A DNA stretch of 58,992 nucleotides, taken from assembly GCA_029565415.1 (NCBI GenBank), contig JAKQOH010000070.1, forward strand, positions 1-58,992, in the 5' to 3' direction. The stretch is from Candidatus Rifleibacteriota bacterium (GTDB lineage: Bacteria; Riflebacteria; Ozemobacteria; Ozemobacterales; Ozemobacteraceae). Shown piece by piece: positions 42,448 through 50,162 of this stretch. The notes below the pieces were generated by a model. The model ran no database searches and was not told where the DNA came from. It saw only the letters and a list, made by a program, of their open reading frames with translations. The first letter of the stretch is position 1. Each line of letters begins with the position of its first letter. A program made the translations under genes and the position numbers.

Positions 42448-44515
42448 CGGATGTTCCCTCCTCGCTTTCCTTCTTCAGGCGTTCCAGGGAGCTGCGGGCG
42501 GCGCGCCGGACATCGCGGGAGTTTTCCGCATCGGCCATCTTGTGCAGCGCGAAGATGATCTCGGGCTTCTGTCCGAAGTTCGCCATGGCTTTCGCGAGCG
42601 CGTACCGGACCTCATCCGAGGGATCCTGGATGAGACGCAGGATCGCCGGAACGGCCTCCTCGTCGCGACGTTTTCCGAGGGCGGCGACGGCGCTGGAACG
42701 CACATACTCATGCTTGTCCGAAAGAGCCTTGATCAGGAGGTTCCCGGCTTCCCCGCCGGCGAAATCGCCCAGGGCGTTGGCCGCGCAGCCGCGCACGTTC
42801 GGGCTTTCATGCGCCAGAGCAGCTTCCAGCTTCTCGAGCGAATCGCTCCCGGCTCCACCGGCGAAGATCGAGCTGAACTGCCTCGCCGCGTCCTCCGGCA
42901 TGCGCGGCGTCGGCCGTGTGCCGGGAGAGGAGGCCGTTTTCGGCTTTTTCCCGCCCTTTCCGGCCTCATGGAGCCAGCTCATCAGCTCGGTGTCGAGCCG
43001 CCGGGAGGCTTCGATGAGGTCGTCGAGCAGACTCAGATCGTCGACATTCATCAGGGCCAGCGATGCCTTGAAGCTCGTTTCGGCATCCTCGTCCCGCAGC
43101 GCCTTCCGCAGCATACCGACGGCCTTGTCATTCTTGATCTGGGAAACCACGTCGATCAGGACCCGTCGGACATCCGCGGTCGCCGTTTCGAGGCGCTTGC
43201 CAAGCTCATCGAGCACCTCGTCGCTTCCGAGGCCGCCCAGGGCCTTGCCGACCGAGAACCGGACGACCTCGCTCGCATCGGCCGCCTTTCCGAGCAGGGC
43301 GGCAACCGCGCGCTTGTCGCCGATCGTTCCCAGGGCATACGCGACGGAGGAGCGAACGAACTCGTTCGTGTCGCCGAGAGCTTCGATCAGCGCCTCGACG
43401 GTGTGTTCCCCGCGCATCTTGCTGAGAGCGGCGGCGGCCGAATACCGAACCGCGACGTTCTCGTCTTTCAGCGCAGCCAGAAGCGGCGCACTTCCCCGAT
43501 CGTCGCCCGCATCACCCAGCGCTTCTGCCGCGAGATACCGGACCGACTCGACCTCGTAGGGGTTGCCGAGCGTCTCGACAAGCGTCGGAATCACATCCGG
43601 ATCGTTGAGGCCGATCGCCGCCTTGGCGGCCATCTTGCGGAGCTGCTGATCGTTGTCCTTCAACCCCTTCATCACCAGTTCCCGGCGCGGAATCGGCGTG
43701 CCGTCCGGCTGGAAATACTCCTTGGGCAACAGATCGATCTTGAAAACCGTGAGCTCGCGATACTTGAAGGGATTCGCCTCCTGGACCACCTCGAGCGCCG
43801 TCGAGGCACTCAGAGCCCCGTCTGCTGCTGATGCCGCTTCGGCAGGTCCCTCACCTGGCGGGACATACCCGGAAGCCCGGATTTCCTGAAGCAGCCGGAC
43901 GTCGTTCCGATGGGTGATATCCATCAACGGCTCGATTCCGCGCGGGTCGCCGATCTTCCCGAGGGCTTCGGCAGCCGCCGCAGAGAGGCCCAGATCGGGC
44001 TCATACAGGATCTCGACGAGGGTTGGGACGGCATCGTTGAGCATCAGATCGGCCGAACGCCGGATCGCCTCGAAGCGCTCCGAAAGGGGGGAGGAGAAGT
44101 TGCCCATGATCGTGATCAGCTCTTCGGGACCGGCGATTTTCGCCGGGGGAAGCTGGACATTGGGCTTCCCGGGCAGGGCGGAATCCTCGGTCAGCGGAGG
44201 CATCTGGACCTGGGCTTTCGGTGCCTGCTCGTCGGCAGGAGCGGTCTGCGCCTCGCCGGATGGCCCCGGCATCTCCTGGGTCGGGAGGGAGCCCGGCGTC
44301 GGCTCGCTCGCATCAGCTGCCTCGTCTCCGGCAGGTTCGGGGCGCTTGGGAGGCTCGAACGCCTTCGGCCATACCTGCGGCTGCTCCCCGTCCGGAACCG
44401 GCGCAGGGGCCGGCCGCGCCTTCCGGGCAGCTCGCCAGTGCAGGATCACCCGGATGACGATGATGGCGACGAGAACGGCAAAAAATCCGAGAATGACGAC
44501 GTCGATTGCAGGCAT
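42434..44515 (-). CDS. Membrane-anchored HEAT-repeat protein
   Basis: A 693-residue protein. Residues 5-27 are a membrane anchor (VVILGFFAVLVAIIVIRVIL); a Pro/Ala/Glu-rich linker (about 30-135) leads to a long array of HEAT repeats (about 150-690). Repeats include AAAEALGKIGDPRGIEPLM, AAEALGDAGDDRGSAPLLA and SVAYALGTIGDKRAVAALL. About fifteen repeat units can be counted by eye. The array would sit in the cytoplasm and act as a binding scaffold. A break around residues 535-560 (KGGKKPKTASSPGTRP) separates two HEAT blocks. The downstream FmdE gene overlaps its end, so the pair is cotranscribed. Partner unknown. Confidence 0.85.
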   Translation of the reverse strand: MPAIDVVILGFFAVLVAIIVIRVILHWRAARKARPAPAPVPDGEQPQVWPKAFEPPKRPEPAGDEAADASEPTPGSLPTQEMPGPSGEAQTAPADEQAPKAQVQMPPLTEDSALPGKPNVQLPPAKIAGPEELITIMGNFSSPLSERFEAIRRSADLMLNDAVPTLVEILYEPDLGLSAAAAEALGKIGDPRGIEPLMDITHRNDVRLLQEIRASGYVPPGEGPAEAASAADGALSASTALEVVQEANPFKYRELTVFKIDLLPKEYFQPDGTPIPRRELVMKGLKDNDQQLRKMAAKAAIGLNDPDVIPTLVETLGNPYEVESVRYLAAEALGDAGDDRGSAPLLAALKDENVAVRYSAAAALSKMRGEHTVEALIEALGDTNEFVRSSVAYALGTIGDKRAVAALLGKAADASEVVRFSVGKALGGLGSDEVLDELGKRLETATADVRRVLIDVVSQIKNDKAVGMLRKALRDEDAETSFKASLALMNVDDLSLLDDLIEASRRLDTELMSWLHEAGKGGKKPKTASSPGTRPTPRMPEDAARQFSSIFAGGAGSDSLEKLEAALAHESPNVRGCAANALGDFAGGEAGNLLIKALSDKHEYVRSSAVAALGKRRDEEAVPAILRLIQDPSDEVRYALAKAMANFGQKPEIIFALHKMADAENSRDVRRAARSSLERLKKESEEGTSDERS

Positions 44516-44562
44516 CAGGTTCCCTTATCGGCCATCTGTGGAGTTTCGTTTATCCTCCACGA

Positions 44563-44591
44563 TTGATAGCCCGTAGCTTCTATGTCATAGT
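44563..44591 (+). promoter_or_regulatory. Sigma-70 promoter predicted to give a leaderless mRNA for the Cys-rich protein
   Basis: TTGATA and CATAGT are 17 bases apart. The -10 box ends 6 bases before the ATG at 44598, so transcription would begin at or next to the A of the start codon. No ribosome-binding site is present. Confidence 0.6.
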
Positions 44592-44597
44592 AGTGCC

Positions 44598-45176
44598 ATG
44601 AGACAGATCGGACAAGTGGTCATCGCCGACGATGTCTGGGAAACGCGATTCGCCTGCGATCTGATGGCCTGCGGCGGGGCCTGCTGCGCGATCGGCGACC
44701 GCGGCACCCCGATCGATGCCGATGAGGCCGCCACGCTCGCCCGCGCTTTTCCGCTGGTCCGGCACCGGCTTTCGAAAGCCTCGGTGCGGTTCCTGGAAGC
44801 CGGCATCACCGAGACCCACAAGGGGCGGCTGTATATCCGGGAAGTGAGCCACAATGCCCCGTGCCCGTTCGCCATCCGGGGCGATCAGAACATGCTCCTG
44901 TGCTCGATCCATGCGCACTGTCTCGAGGAACGTCTGCCTGTCCTCGAGTGGAAGCCGCTCTGGTGCACCCTTTTCCCTTTCGTGGTGACGCAATCAGGGG
45001 ATCAGTGGCTGGTGAACCAGTATATCGCCCCACACTGCCGCACCCGACAGGATGCCCCGCTGCTGCTCGACTGGGGCGCCCCGCTTCTCGAAAAGCTGTT
45101 CGGGGACGCCTGGGTTGCGAATCTGAATACCGAGCTGACGCGCGAGTTCGGCGCCGACCGGGTGCGCCCCGCATGA
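44598..45176 (+). CDS. Cys-rich DUF3109/YkgJ-like putative metal-binding protein
   Basis: A 192-residue protein with an early Cys cluster (FACDLMACGGACC, residues 18-30) and further Cys in APCPF, LLCSIHAHC, PLWCTLFP and PHCRT. The layout matches the DUF3109 family, related to YkgJ-type proteins that are suggested to bind zinc or an iron-sulfur cluster. No signal peptide or membrane segment is seen. Its function is unknown. The sequence before the ATG has no ribosome-binding site and the promoter abuts the start codon, so the transcript is probably leaderless. Divergent from the HEAT-repeat gene. Confidence 0.78.
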   Translation: MRQIGQVVIADDVWETRFACDLMACGGACCAIGDRGTPIDADEAATLARAFPLVRHRLSKASVRFLEAGITETHKGRLYIREVSHNAPCPFAIRGDQNMLLCSIHAHCLEERLPVLEWKPLWCTLFPFVVTQSGDQWLVNQYIAPHCRTRQDAPLLLDWGAPLLEKLFGDAWVANLNTELTREFGADRVRPA

Positions 45177-45250
45177 CACACCGGAACGCCCTGAAACGCA
45201 TCGAACCCGCTCACGAAGCCGGTTTCCCCCATTCCCCCCGAACGGGCCCC

Positions 45251-45266
45251 GCGTCATCCGTGACGC
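45251..45266. promoter_or_regulatory. Inverted repeat upstream of the pspA sigma-54 promoter
   Basis: GCGTCA-TCCG-TGACGC is a perfect 6-bp inverted repeat about 68 bases upstream of the -24 box, the distance range of enhancer sites for sigma-54 activators. Assignment as an activator site is inference. Confidence 0.35.
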
Positions 45267-45333
45267 AGGCTGCTCCCATCCCCGCCGCGGCGAAATCTTG
45301 TCAATCTCTCTGTGCAAGCCGTTTTCAGGCACA

Positions 45334-45350
45334 TGGCATCGAGCTTGCTA
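45334..45350 (+). promoter_or_regulatory. Sigma-54 (-24/-12) promoter for pspA
   Basis: TGGCAT-N5-TTGCTA has the invariant GG and GC exactly 10 bases apart, matching the TGGCAC-N5-TTGCA consensus. Transcription would begin near 45361, leaving about 27 bases with AAGGAG before the ATG. The phage shock protein operon is sigma-54 dependent in E. coli, which supports the call. Confidence 0.72.
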
Positions 45351-45387
45351 CATTTCCTGTCGGACAATCTCATCAAGGAGGCCACCC

Positions 45388-46050
45388 ATGGGTATCTTCA
45401 AGCGCATTTCCCTGATCATCCGGTCGAACATCAACGCGTTGATCGAAAAGGCCGAGGACCCCGAAAAGATGCTCGATCAGATCATCGCGGACATGAACGA
45501 GAACATCCGCGAGATCAAACTGCAGATCGCCCGTTCCATCAAGGACGAAAAGCTGCTCGAACGCAAGGTCGAGGAAAACCGCAAGCTGTGCGGCGAGTAT
45601 GAAGGCAAGGCCCTGCTCGCCCTCGAGAAGAACAGCGAAGAGCTCGCCCGCGAAGCCCTCAAGCGCAAGAAATCCTACGATGGGATCGCCTCGTCCCTCG
45701 AAACCGAGCTCGAGGAGCAGCGCAAGGCCGTCGAGCTGCTGAAGACCAGTTACAAGGCTCTCGAACTGAAGATCGAGGAGGCGAAGAACAAGCGCCAGGT
45801 GCTGCTCAGCCGCCAGAAGCGGGCCGAAACCCGCATCGACCTCTCGGATACCGTCAGCAGCATCAACGAACAGGCGGATCTCTTCGACGCCTTCGACCGG
45901 ATGGCCGACAAGGTCGCGAAAACCGAGGCCATGGCCGGCGCCCTGTCCGAACTGGACAAAGCCACGATCGAGGAGAAGTTCGAGCAGCTCGAGAGCGACC
46001 GCGCGATCGATGACGATCTCAAGGCCCTCAAGGAAAAGATGAAGAAGTAA
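45388..46050 (+). CDS. pspA: PspA/IM30 family membrane-stress protein
   Basis: A 220-residue coiled-coil protein of the ESCRT-III-like PspA/Vipp1 family. It starts with the typical MGIFKRISLIIRSNINALIE amphipathic helix and continues as a long charged coiled coil to the end (ESDRAIDDDLKALKEKMKK). Such proteins bind stressed inner membrane and limit proton leakage. The ATG at 45388 is preceded by AAGGAG; an in-frame ATG 90 bases upstream lies across the sigma-54 promoter and is not used. No pspBC or pspF gene is adjacent. It is monocistronic, ending at a hairpin terminator. Confidence 0.92.
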   Translation: MGIFKRISLIIRSNINALIEKAEDPEKMLDQIIADMNENIREIKLQIARSIKDEKLLERKVEENRKLCGEYEGKALLALEKNSEELAREALKRKKSYDGIASSLETELEEQRKAVELLKTSYKALELKIEEAKNKRQVLLSRQKRAETRIDLSDTVSSINEQADLFDAFDRMADKVAKTEAMAGALSELDKATIEEKFEQLESDRAIDDDLKALKEKMKK

Positions 46051-46073
46051 GGATCCGCTCCCCGAACGCACGG

Positions 46074-46114
46074 CGGGCCGTCTGAAGCTCTTTCAGGCGG
46101 CCCGTTGGTTCTTT
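46074..46114 (+). terminator. Terminator after pspA
   Basis: A 13-bp stem (CGGGCCGTCTGAA with TTCAGGCGGCCCG, one G-U pair) and 5-base loop are followed by TTGGTTCTTT. It lies between convergent genes. Confidence 0.75.
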
Positions 46115-46127
46115 GGAGCGGTTGGGG

Positions 46128-46652
46128 TCAGCGGATGACCGGCTTGATCGACTCCACCCGCGTCTTCTCGGGAAACGTCAGCTCGTCGACGCGGGCGAAA
46201 TACTCTTTCGCCAGCTCGTTCTGATCGAGCTTCAGCAGGATCTCCCCGGCCCAGGAGTAGAGCTCGGGATCATCCGGCCGCACATCCATCAGCTCGCGGG
46301 TGAGACGGAACGCCTCGTCGTGGTATCCCTTGCTGGCCAGCACGTGACTCAGAAACCATTTTGCCTCGGGATGATGCTGGTCGAGTCGAAGGGTGCGGCG
46401 GTATTCCTTGATCGCCTCATCCTCCATTTTCAGGCTGTAGTAGATGTTTCCAATCTGGTAACTGTATTCGGGATTGTCGGGGCGCTTCATCCGCATGCTC
46501 CGGAGGCGCTGGAGATACCGTTCGCGATCACGATTCTCGTCGCCCGTCAGGCCGGGATCGCCGGCCAGCAGCACGGAAAACGCCGGAACCAGGATGGCTA
46601 GCACGAGAAACGCCAGAAGCAGCCGGGCAGCAGCTCCCCTTCGGGATTGCAC
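46128..46652 (-). CDS. Membrane-anchored TPR protein
   Basis: A protein of about 174 residues with a membrane anchor at the N terminus (AAARLLLAFLVLAILVPAFSVLLAG) and TPR repeats behind it (about 60-165: PEYSYQIGNIYYSLKMEDEA; PEAKWFLSHVLASKGYHDEA; PELYSWAGEILLKLDQNEL). The start is uncertain: GTG at 46652 is the first usable start after the kinase stop codon (46673) and lies just before the anchor, but has a weak ribosome site. The frame is open further upstream inside the kinase gene. The pair is cotranscribed and probably works together, the TPR domain outside the inner membrane. Confidence 0.7.
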   Translation of the reverse strand: MQSRRGAAARLLLAFLVLAILVPAFSVLLAGDPGLTGDENRDRERYLQRLRSMRMKRPDNPEYSYQIGNIYYSLKMEDEAIKEYRRTLRLDQHHPEAKWFLSHVLASKGYHDEAFRLTRELMDVRPDDPELYSWAGEILLKLDQNELAKEYFARVDELTFPEKTRVESIKPVIR

Positions 46653-46672
46653 CTCGGGATCGGCGTCGGGCG

Positions 46673-48376
46673 TCAGAATCCCGACAGGATGTAGGCGAGA
46701 CGGACGACCACGATCAGCACCACGAGGTGCATCAGGAAGCGCGCCACGATGATCACCTGTCCGACACTCATGCCGGTCATGCCCGTCAGCCCGTTTTTGC
46801 AGCACCATGTCACGACACCCTCGAACAGCTCCGGATAGCTCCAGTCGATCAGGGCGACCGACACGAGAAGCAGAAGCGCCGCCTGATAGGCGAGATCCGA
46901 GAGCCTCATTCCCTGCGTCCGCGCAGGTTCACCACCATTGTCGGACGAGGACGGGGTTTTCCTTAGTTTCTCCTCACGTTTGCGGAGCTGTTTGCGGAGT
47001 GAATCATAGACCAGCGTGCATCGGCAGAGAGGGCAGGCGAACTCATCGGGAATCGGCTGGGGAGCGGACCAGAGAAACGGCTTGTGGCAGCCCGGGCAGA
47101 GCAGCGAAGGGGTCACCGCCGCTTTCGCCGCCTGGATCCGTTCACGGCAGAGGCGCATCCATTCGAGAATGTTCGCTCGCTCGTCGGGATCGAGAACGAC
47201 GGAAAGCGACGCTTCGAACAGGGGAAGCGCGGCAACGTATTCCCCGGCGTTGAACTTCTGGGTTGCCTCATCGAGCATGTTCTGGAGCCGCTGTCGGATG
47301 CGGTCATTCTCTTCTTCGACGAATCGCTCGAATGCCTGTTCATCCGGGGTAAGCACCGGCCGGCGTGGCGATGCCGGAGCCGTGCCATCCCCCACGTGCC
47401 CCAAAGCCCGGCCGGCGACGCTGGACCGGTGCCCCTTGAATCGCTCGAGTTCGGTGATGACGGCCTCGCAGTTGTCGGGCCGCATATCGGGATTGATGTC
47501 CAGCATCCGGAACGTCAGCGTGTCCCAGTATTGATGCACCGGCTTGTAATACGAGGGTGGCTGGAAGATGCCCATCGGCAGGAGGCCGCCGGTGAGCATT
47601 TCATAGAACACGACGCCGGCGGCATAGATGTCGGTCTTGTGGGTGACGGCCTTCGGATTCACCTTCTGCTCGGGGGACATGTAGTTTTCCGTGCCCATGA
47701 AGGCGTTGGTGGCCGTCAGCGACTGCTGGTCACTGCCCGAGGCAAACTTTCGGGCCAGGCCGAAATCCGTGACTTTCACGACGCCCTGCCGGTCGAACAG
47801 GATGTTCTCGGGCTTGATGTCTCGATGAACGACCCCGTGGGCATGGGCGTATCCAAGGCCGCGCAGGATGCCGAGACAGATATCGATGATCCGGTCTTCG
47901 GGAATGATGCCGCCGCGGATCATCTGCCGCAGGGTCGTCCCCTCGACCAGCTCCATCACGTAGAACTTGAAGGAAGAGGTGGCGCCAGTATCTATCACTT
48001 TCACGATATTATCGTGATCGAGGCCAGCCATGATGGCCATTTCCCGGTCGAACCGCTCGATCAGCTCGGGGGATTCGAGGCTCTCCTGGATCATCACTTT
48101 CAGCGCGTACCGCTTCCCGTCGGGAGCGATCGCCGAATAGACCTGGCCCATCCCGCCCTGGCCAAGCAGCTTGTCGAGCCGGTAGACGCCGATCGCTTCG
48201 ACCTTCTCGCCGCCCCGCTCCTCGACCTCATTGGCGCAGTTGGGGCAGAAAAGCTTGCCCGAGGCGACCTGTTCGAGCATCTCGAACGTCAGGCCGCAGG
48301 AGCGGCACGTCACCTGCCGGATCATCGGGCGGTCCTCGTCAGCGCCCAGGAATGGATCCACCTCTCCATCTGACAT
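46673..48376 (-). CDS. Membrane-bound Ser/Thr protein kinase with zinc ribbons
   Basis: A 567-residue Hanks-type kinase. An N-terminal zinc ribbon (CRSC and CPNC, about 24-47) precedes the kinase domain (about 65-320): GQGGMGQVY glycine loop, catalytic Lys in YALKVM, HRDIKPEN catalytic loop and DFGLAR. A coiled region (about 345-415) and a second ribbon (CPGC and CPLC, about 430-462) follow, then two membrane segments at the C terminus (LAYQAALLLLVSVALIDW; FLMHLVVLIVVVRLAYIL). The kinase therefore sits in the cytoplasm tethered by its C-terminal end, the reverse of PknB. Start at 48376 has a purine-rich AAGAGAAG site. The downstream TPR gene is coupled. Confidence 0.9.
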   Translation of the reverse strand: MSDGEVDPFLGADEDRPMIRQVTCRSCGLTFEMLEQVASGKLFCPNCANEVEERGGEKVEAIGVYRLDKLLGQGGMGQVYSAIAPDGKRYALKVMIQESLESPELIERFDREMAIMAGLDHDNIVKVIDTGATSSFKFYVMELVEGTTLRQMIRGGIIPEDRIIDICLGILRGLGYAHAHGVVHRDIKPENILFDRQGVVKVTDFGLARKFASGSDQQSLTATNAFMGTENYMSPEQKVNPKAVTHKTDIYAAGVVFYEMLTGGLLPMGIFQPPSYYKPVHQYWDTLTFRMLDINPDMRPDNCEAVITELERFKGHRSSVAGRALGHVGDGTAPASPRRPVLTPDEQAFERFVEEENDRIRQRLQNMLDEATQKFNAGEYVAALPLFEASLSVVLDPDERANILEWMRLCRERIQAAKAAVTPSLLCPGCHKPFLWSAPQPIPDEFACPLCRCTLVYDSLRKQLRKREEKLRKTPSSSDNGGEPARTQGMRLSDLAYQAALLLLVSVALIDWSYPELFEGVVTWCCKNGLTGMTGMSVGQVIIVARFLMHLVVLIVVVRLAYILSGF

Positions 48377-48399
48377 CTTCTCTTGAAAACCATGGGGCG

Positions 48400-48405
48400 A
48401 GTATA
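48400..48405 (-). promoter_or_regulatory. -10 box for the kinase-TPR operon
   Basis: TATACT on the minus strand lies 24 bases before the kinase start codon. No clear -35 box is found. Confidence 0.4.
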
Positions 48406-48473
48406 CCGTACCTTGGTCTTGGCGAGGAATACGGTTCGGAATGGAAACGTGATACCATGGGTGCGATCATGGT

Positions 48474-48498
48474 GAACCCGATGCCTTTCTCCCGCGTC
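48474..48498 (+). promoter_or_regulatory. Candidate ECF-sigma promoter of the anti-sigma/sigma pair
   Basis: GAAC (in GGTGAACCC) and CGTC (in CGCGTCTC) are 17 bases apart, the -35/-10 pattern of ECF sigma factors. Transcription would begin near 48505, followed closely by GGAGG and the ATG at 48516. An autoregulatory promoter would be expected for such a pair; the call is a visual match only. Confidence 0.4.
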
Positions 48499-48515
48499 TC
48501 ATTCTCGGAGGACCG

Positions 48516-49415
48516 ATGATGGACTGCAGAGAATTCAAAACCAGACTGGAAACGGAAGAAACGCTGTCCGTGCCGGCCGCGCTGTCGGAACATGCGGCGC
48601 GGTGCCCTGCCTGCGCAAAGCTGCTGGCAGCCCAGGAACGGCTGCGCATCGGCATCGAGATCAACCGCCGGGCCGTTCGCCCCCCGGACCTCTCGCCCCG
48701 CATCATGGAGCGGATCGCCCGCCAGAAACCCGAACAATCCGACGAGCCCGGGCTGATCGAACGTCTCGTCGCGCTGATTTCCCCGAACACGCCCATACGG
48801 TCGATGGTGTATTACGGCGCGGCCGGCCTCATCATCTTCGCTCTCAGTCATGCCGTCATCGAGCGCGCCGTCGAGCTCCGCCGCCAGAAAGCCGCTCCCG
48901 TGGCCTGGACGCTCGTATCGTCCCGGGGGGCGCTCACCCTGCCGGCGGGAGCCGAGGTTGGCCGCCCGATTCCCAGCGACACGACGATCACCTGTGAAAA
49001 AGACGCCGAAGGCCGGTTCGCGTTCGGCTCTTTCTGCCGCATCCAGCTTCATTCCGCCCGCGCCACCCTCGCCTCGGGGGCCGTCCACATCGAATCGGGA
49101 GTGCTCGAGGCCGAGCTGACCCGCGGCCCCGGCGATGCGCAGATGCGCTTCTCAACCCCGCATGCCGAGATCATGGACATCGGAACCCGCTTCACCGTGA
49201 CGGTCGCCGATGGCTCCTCCACGATCGACCTGCAGGATGGCCGCCTCCGCGTGACATCCACCGCCGACCGGCAGAGCCGCGACATGATCGTTCCCGGCCG
49301 GCTCACGATCCAGACCTCCGGCTTTTCGAAACCGGATACGCCGATCCCGTCGCCTGCGTCGGCCAGCACTCCGGACAGCCCGGAATTCCACCGTCAGCAG
49401 GCCCCGGAAGAATGA
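48516..49415 (+). CDS. FecR-like anti-sigma factor with zinc-binding N terminus
   Basis: A 299-residue protein. The N-terminal cytoplasmic part has a zinc-binding anti-sigma motif (EHAARCPACAKLL, about 28-40), followed by a membrane segment (MVYYGAAGLIIFALSHAVI, about 96-114) and an exported FecR-like domain. That domain is marked by ESGVLEAELTRGPGDAQMRF, FSTPHAEIMDIGTRFTVTV and IDLQDGRLRVTS. It would hold the following ECF sigma factor at the membrane until a signal from outside releases it. The gene precedes the sigma factor by 31 bases, the reverse of the usual sigma-then-anti-sigma order. Start ATG at 48516 follows GGAGG; the next codon is also ATG. Confidence 0.85.
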   Translation: MMDCREFKTRLETEETLSVPAALSEHAARCPACAKLLAAQERLRIGIEINRRAVRPPDLSPRIMERIARQKPEQSDEPGLIERLVALISPNTPIRSMVYYGAAGLIIFALSHAVIERAVELRRQKAAPVAWTLVSSRGALTLPAGAEVGRPIPSDTTITCEKDAEGRFAFGSFCRIQLHSARATLASGAVHIESGVLEAELTRGPGDAQMRFSTPHAEIMDIGTRFTVTVADGSSTIDLQDGRLRVTSTADRQSRDMIVPGRLTIQTSGFSKPDTPIPSPASASTPDSPEFHRQQAPEE

Positions 49416-49446
49416 CCACCCATTCCCCCGCCCCCGGCCGTTCCCG

Positions 49447-50049
49447 ATGAACAGAGTCGTCAACGGGAACGGTCCGTCGGACAAGGAGCTCGTGGAACTC
49501 ACTCTCCGCGGGGATCTCCATGCCTTCGAACTGCTCGTTCAGCGCCACCAGAACGGCGTCTTCCGGTTTCTCTACCATTTCATGGGGAATGCCGCCGACG
49601 CCGAAGACGTGACGCAGGAAACCTTCATCACGATCCACCGCAAGCTGCGCAGCCACAATCCGGCGCAGTCGTTCACGTCGTGGATGATGACGATCGCCCG
49701 CAACTCCGCCATCTCCCATCACCGGCGCAGGGCCCCCGCCCCGCTCGACCCGGCGATGCTCGCTGCGGCGATCAAGGATCTCGCCCCGAATCCCGAGCTG
49801 GAGCTTCTCGCCCGCGAAGCCGGCGACGAGGTGCATGCGGCGCTCCAGCGGCTTCCGGCCGAGATCCGCGAGGTACTGATCATGCGGTATCTGATGGACA
49901 TACCGCTCCAGAAGGTCGCGGAGATGCTGAACATTCCCGAGGGAACCGCGAAGTCGCGACTGTTCAAGGCACGCAATGCCCTGCGCGAGCAGCTCGACAG
50001 GTCACCCGGCGCCGTGAACGCCCAGGCTTCCGCCTCACCCGCGAGCTGA
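49447..50049 (+). CDS. ECF-family RNA polymerase sigma factor
   Basis: A 200-residue sigma factor with only regions 2 and 4. Region 2 (about 12-85) shows FELLVQRHQNGVFRFLYHF, DAEDVTQETFITIH and SFTSWMMTIARNSAISHHRR. Region 4 (about 130-185) shows LPAEIREVLIMRYL and the helix-turn-helix MDIPLQKVAEMLNIPEGTAKSR. Target genes are not known, but the promoter-like GAAC/CGTC pair before its operon suggests autoregulation. The C-terminal tail (AVNAQASASPAS) is unconserved. It ends before a bidirectional terminator shared with pseudopilin cassette B. Confidence 0.92.
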   Translation: MNRVVNGNGPSDKELVELTLRGDLHAFELLVQRHQNGVFRFLYHFMGNAADAEDVTQETFITIHRKLRSHNPAQSFTSWMMTIARNSAISHHRRRAPAPLDPAMLAAAIKDLAPNPELELLAREAGDEVHAALQRLPAEIREVLIMRYLMDIPLQKVAEMLNIPEGTAKSRLFKARNALREQLDRSPGAVNAQASASPAS

Positions 50050-50109
50050 TTTCGGCGGGGAAGCCCATTCCAGGCGCCACCCGCCGCGCCCGGGATTCCC
50101 GAAACGACG

Positions 50110-50139
50110 AACACCCCGGGCCGAAGCCCGGGGTGTCGT
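50110..50139. terminator. Bidirectional hairpin between the ECF sigma gene and cassette B
   Basis: An ACACCCCGGGC/GCCCGGGGTGT stem with a short loop lies between convergent genes. T tracts are weak on both sides. Confidence 0.65.
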
Positions 50140-50162
50140 GTCATCCGGAACGGTGTTGGAGA

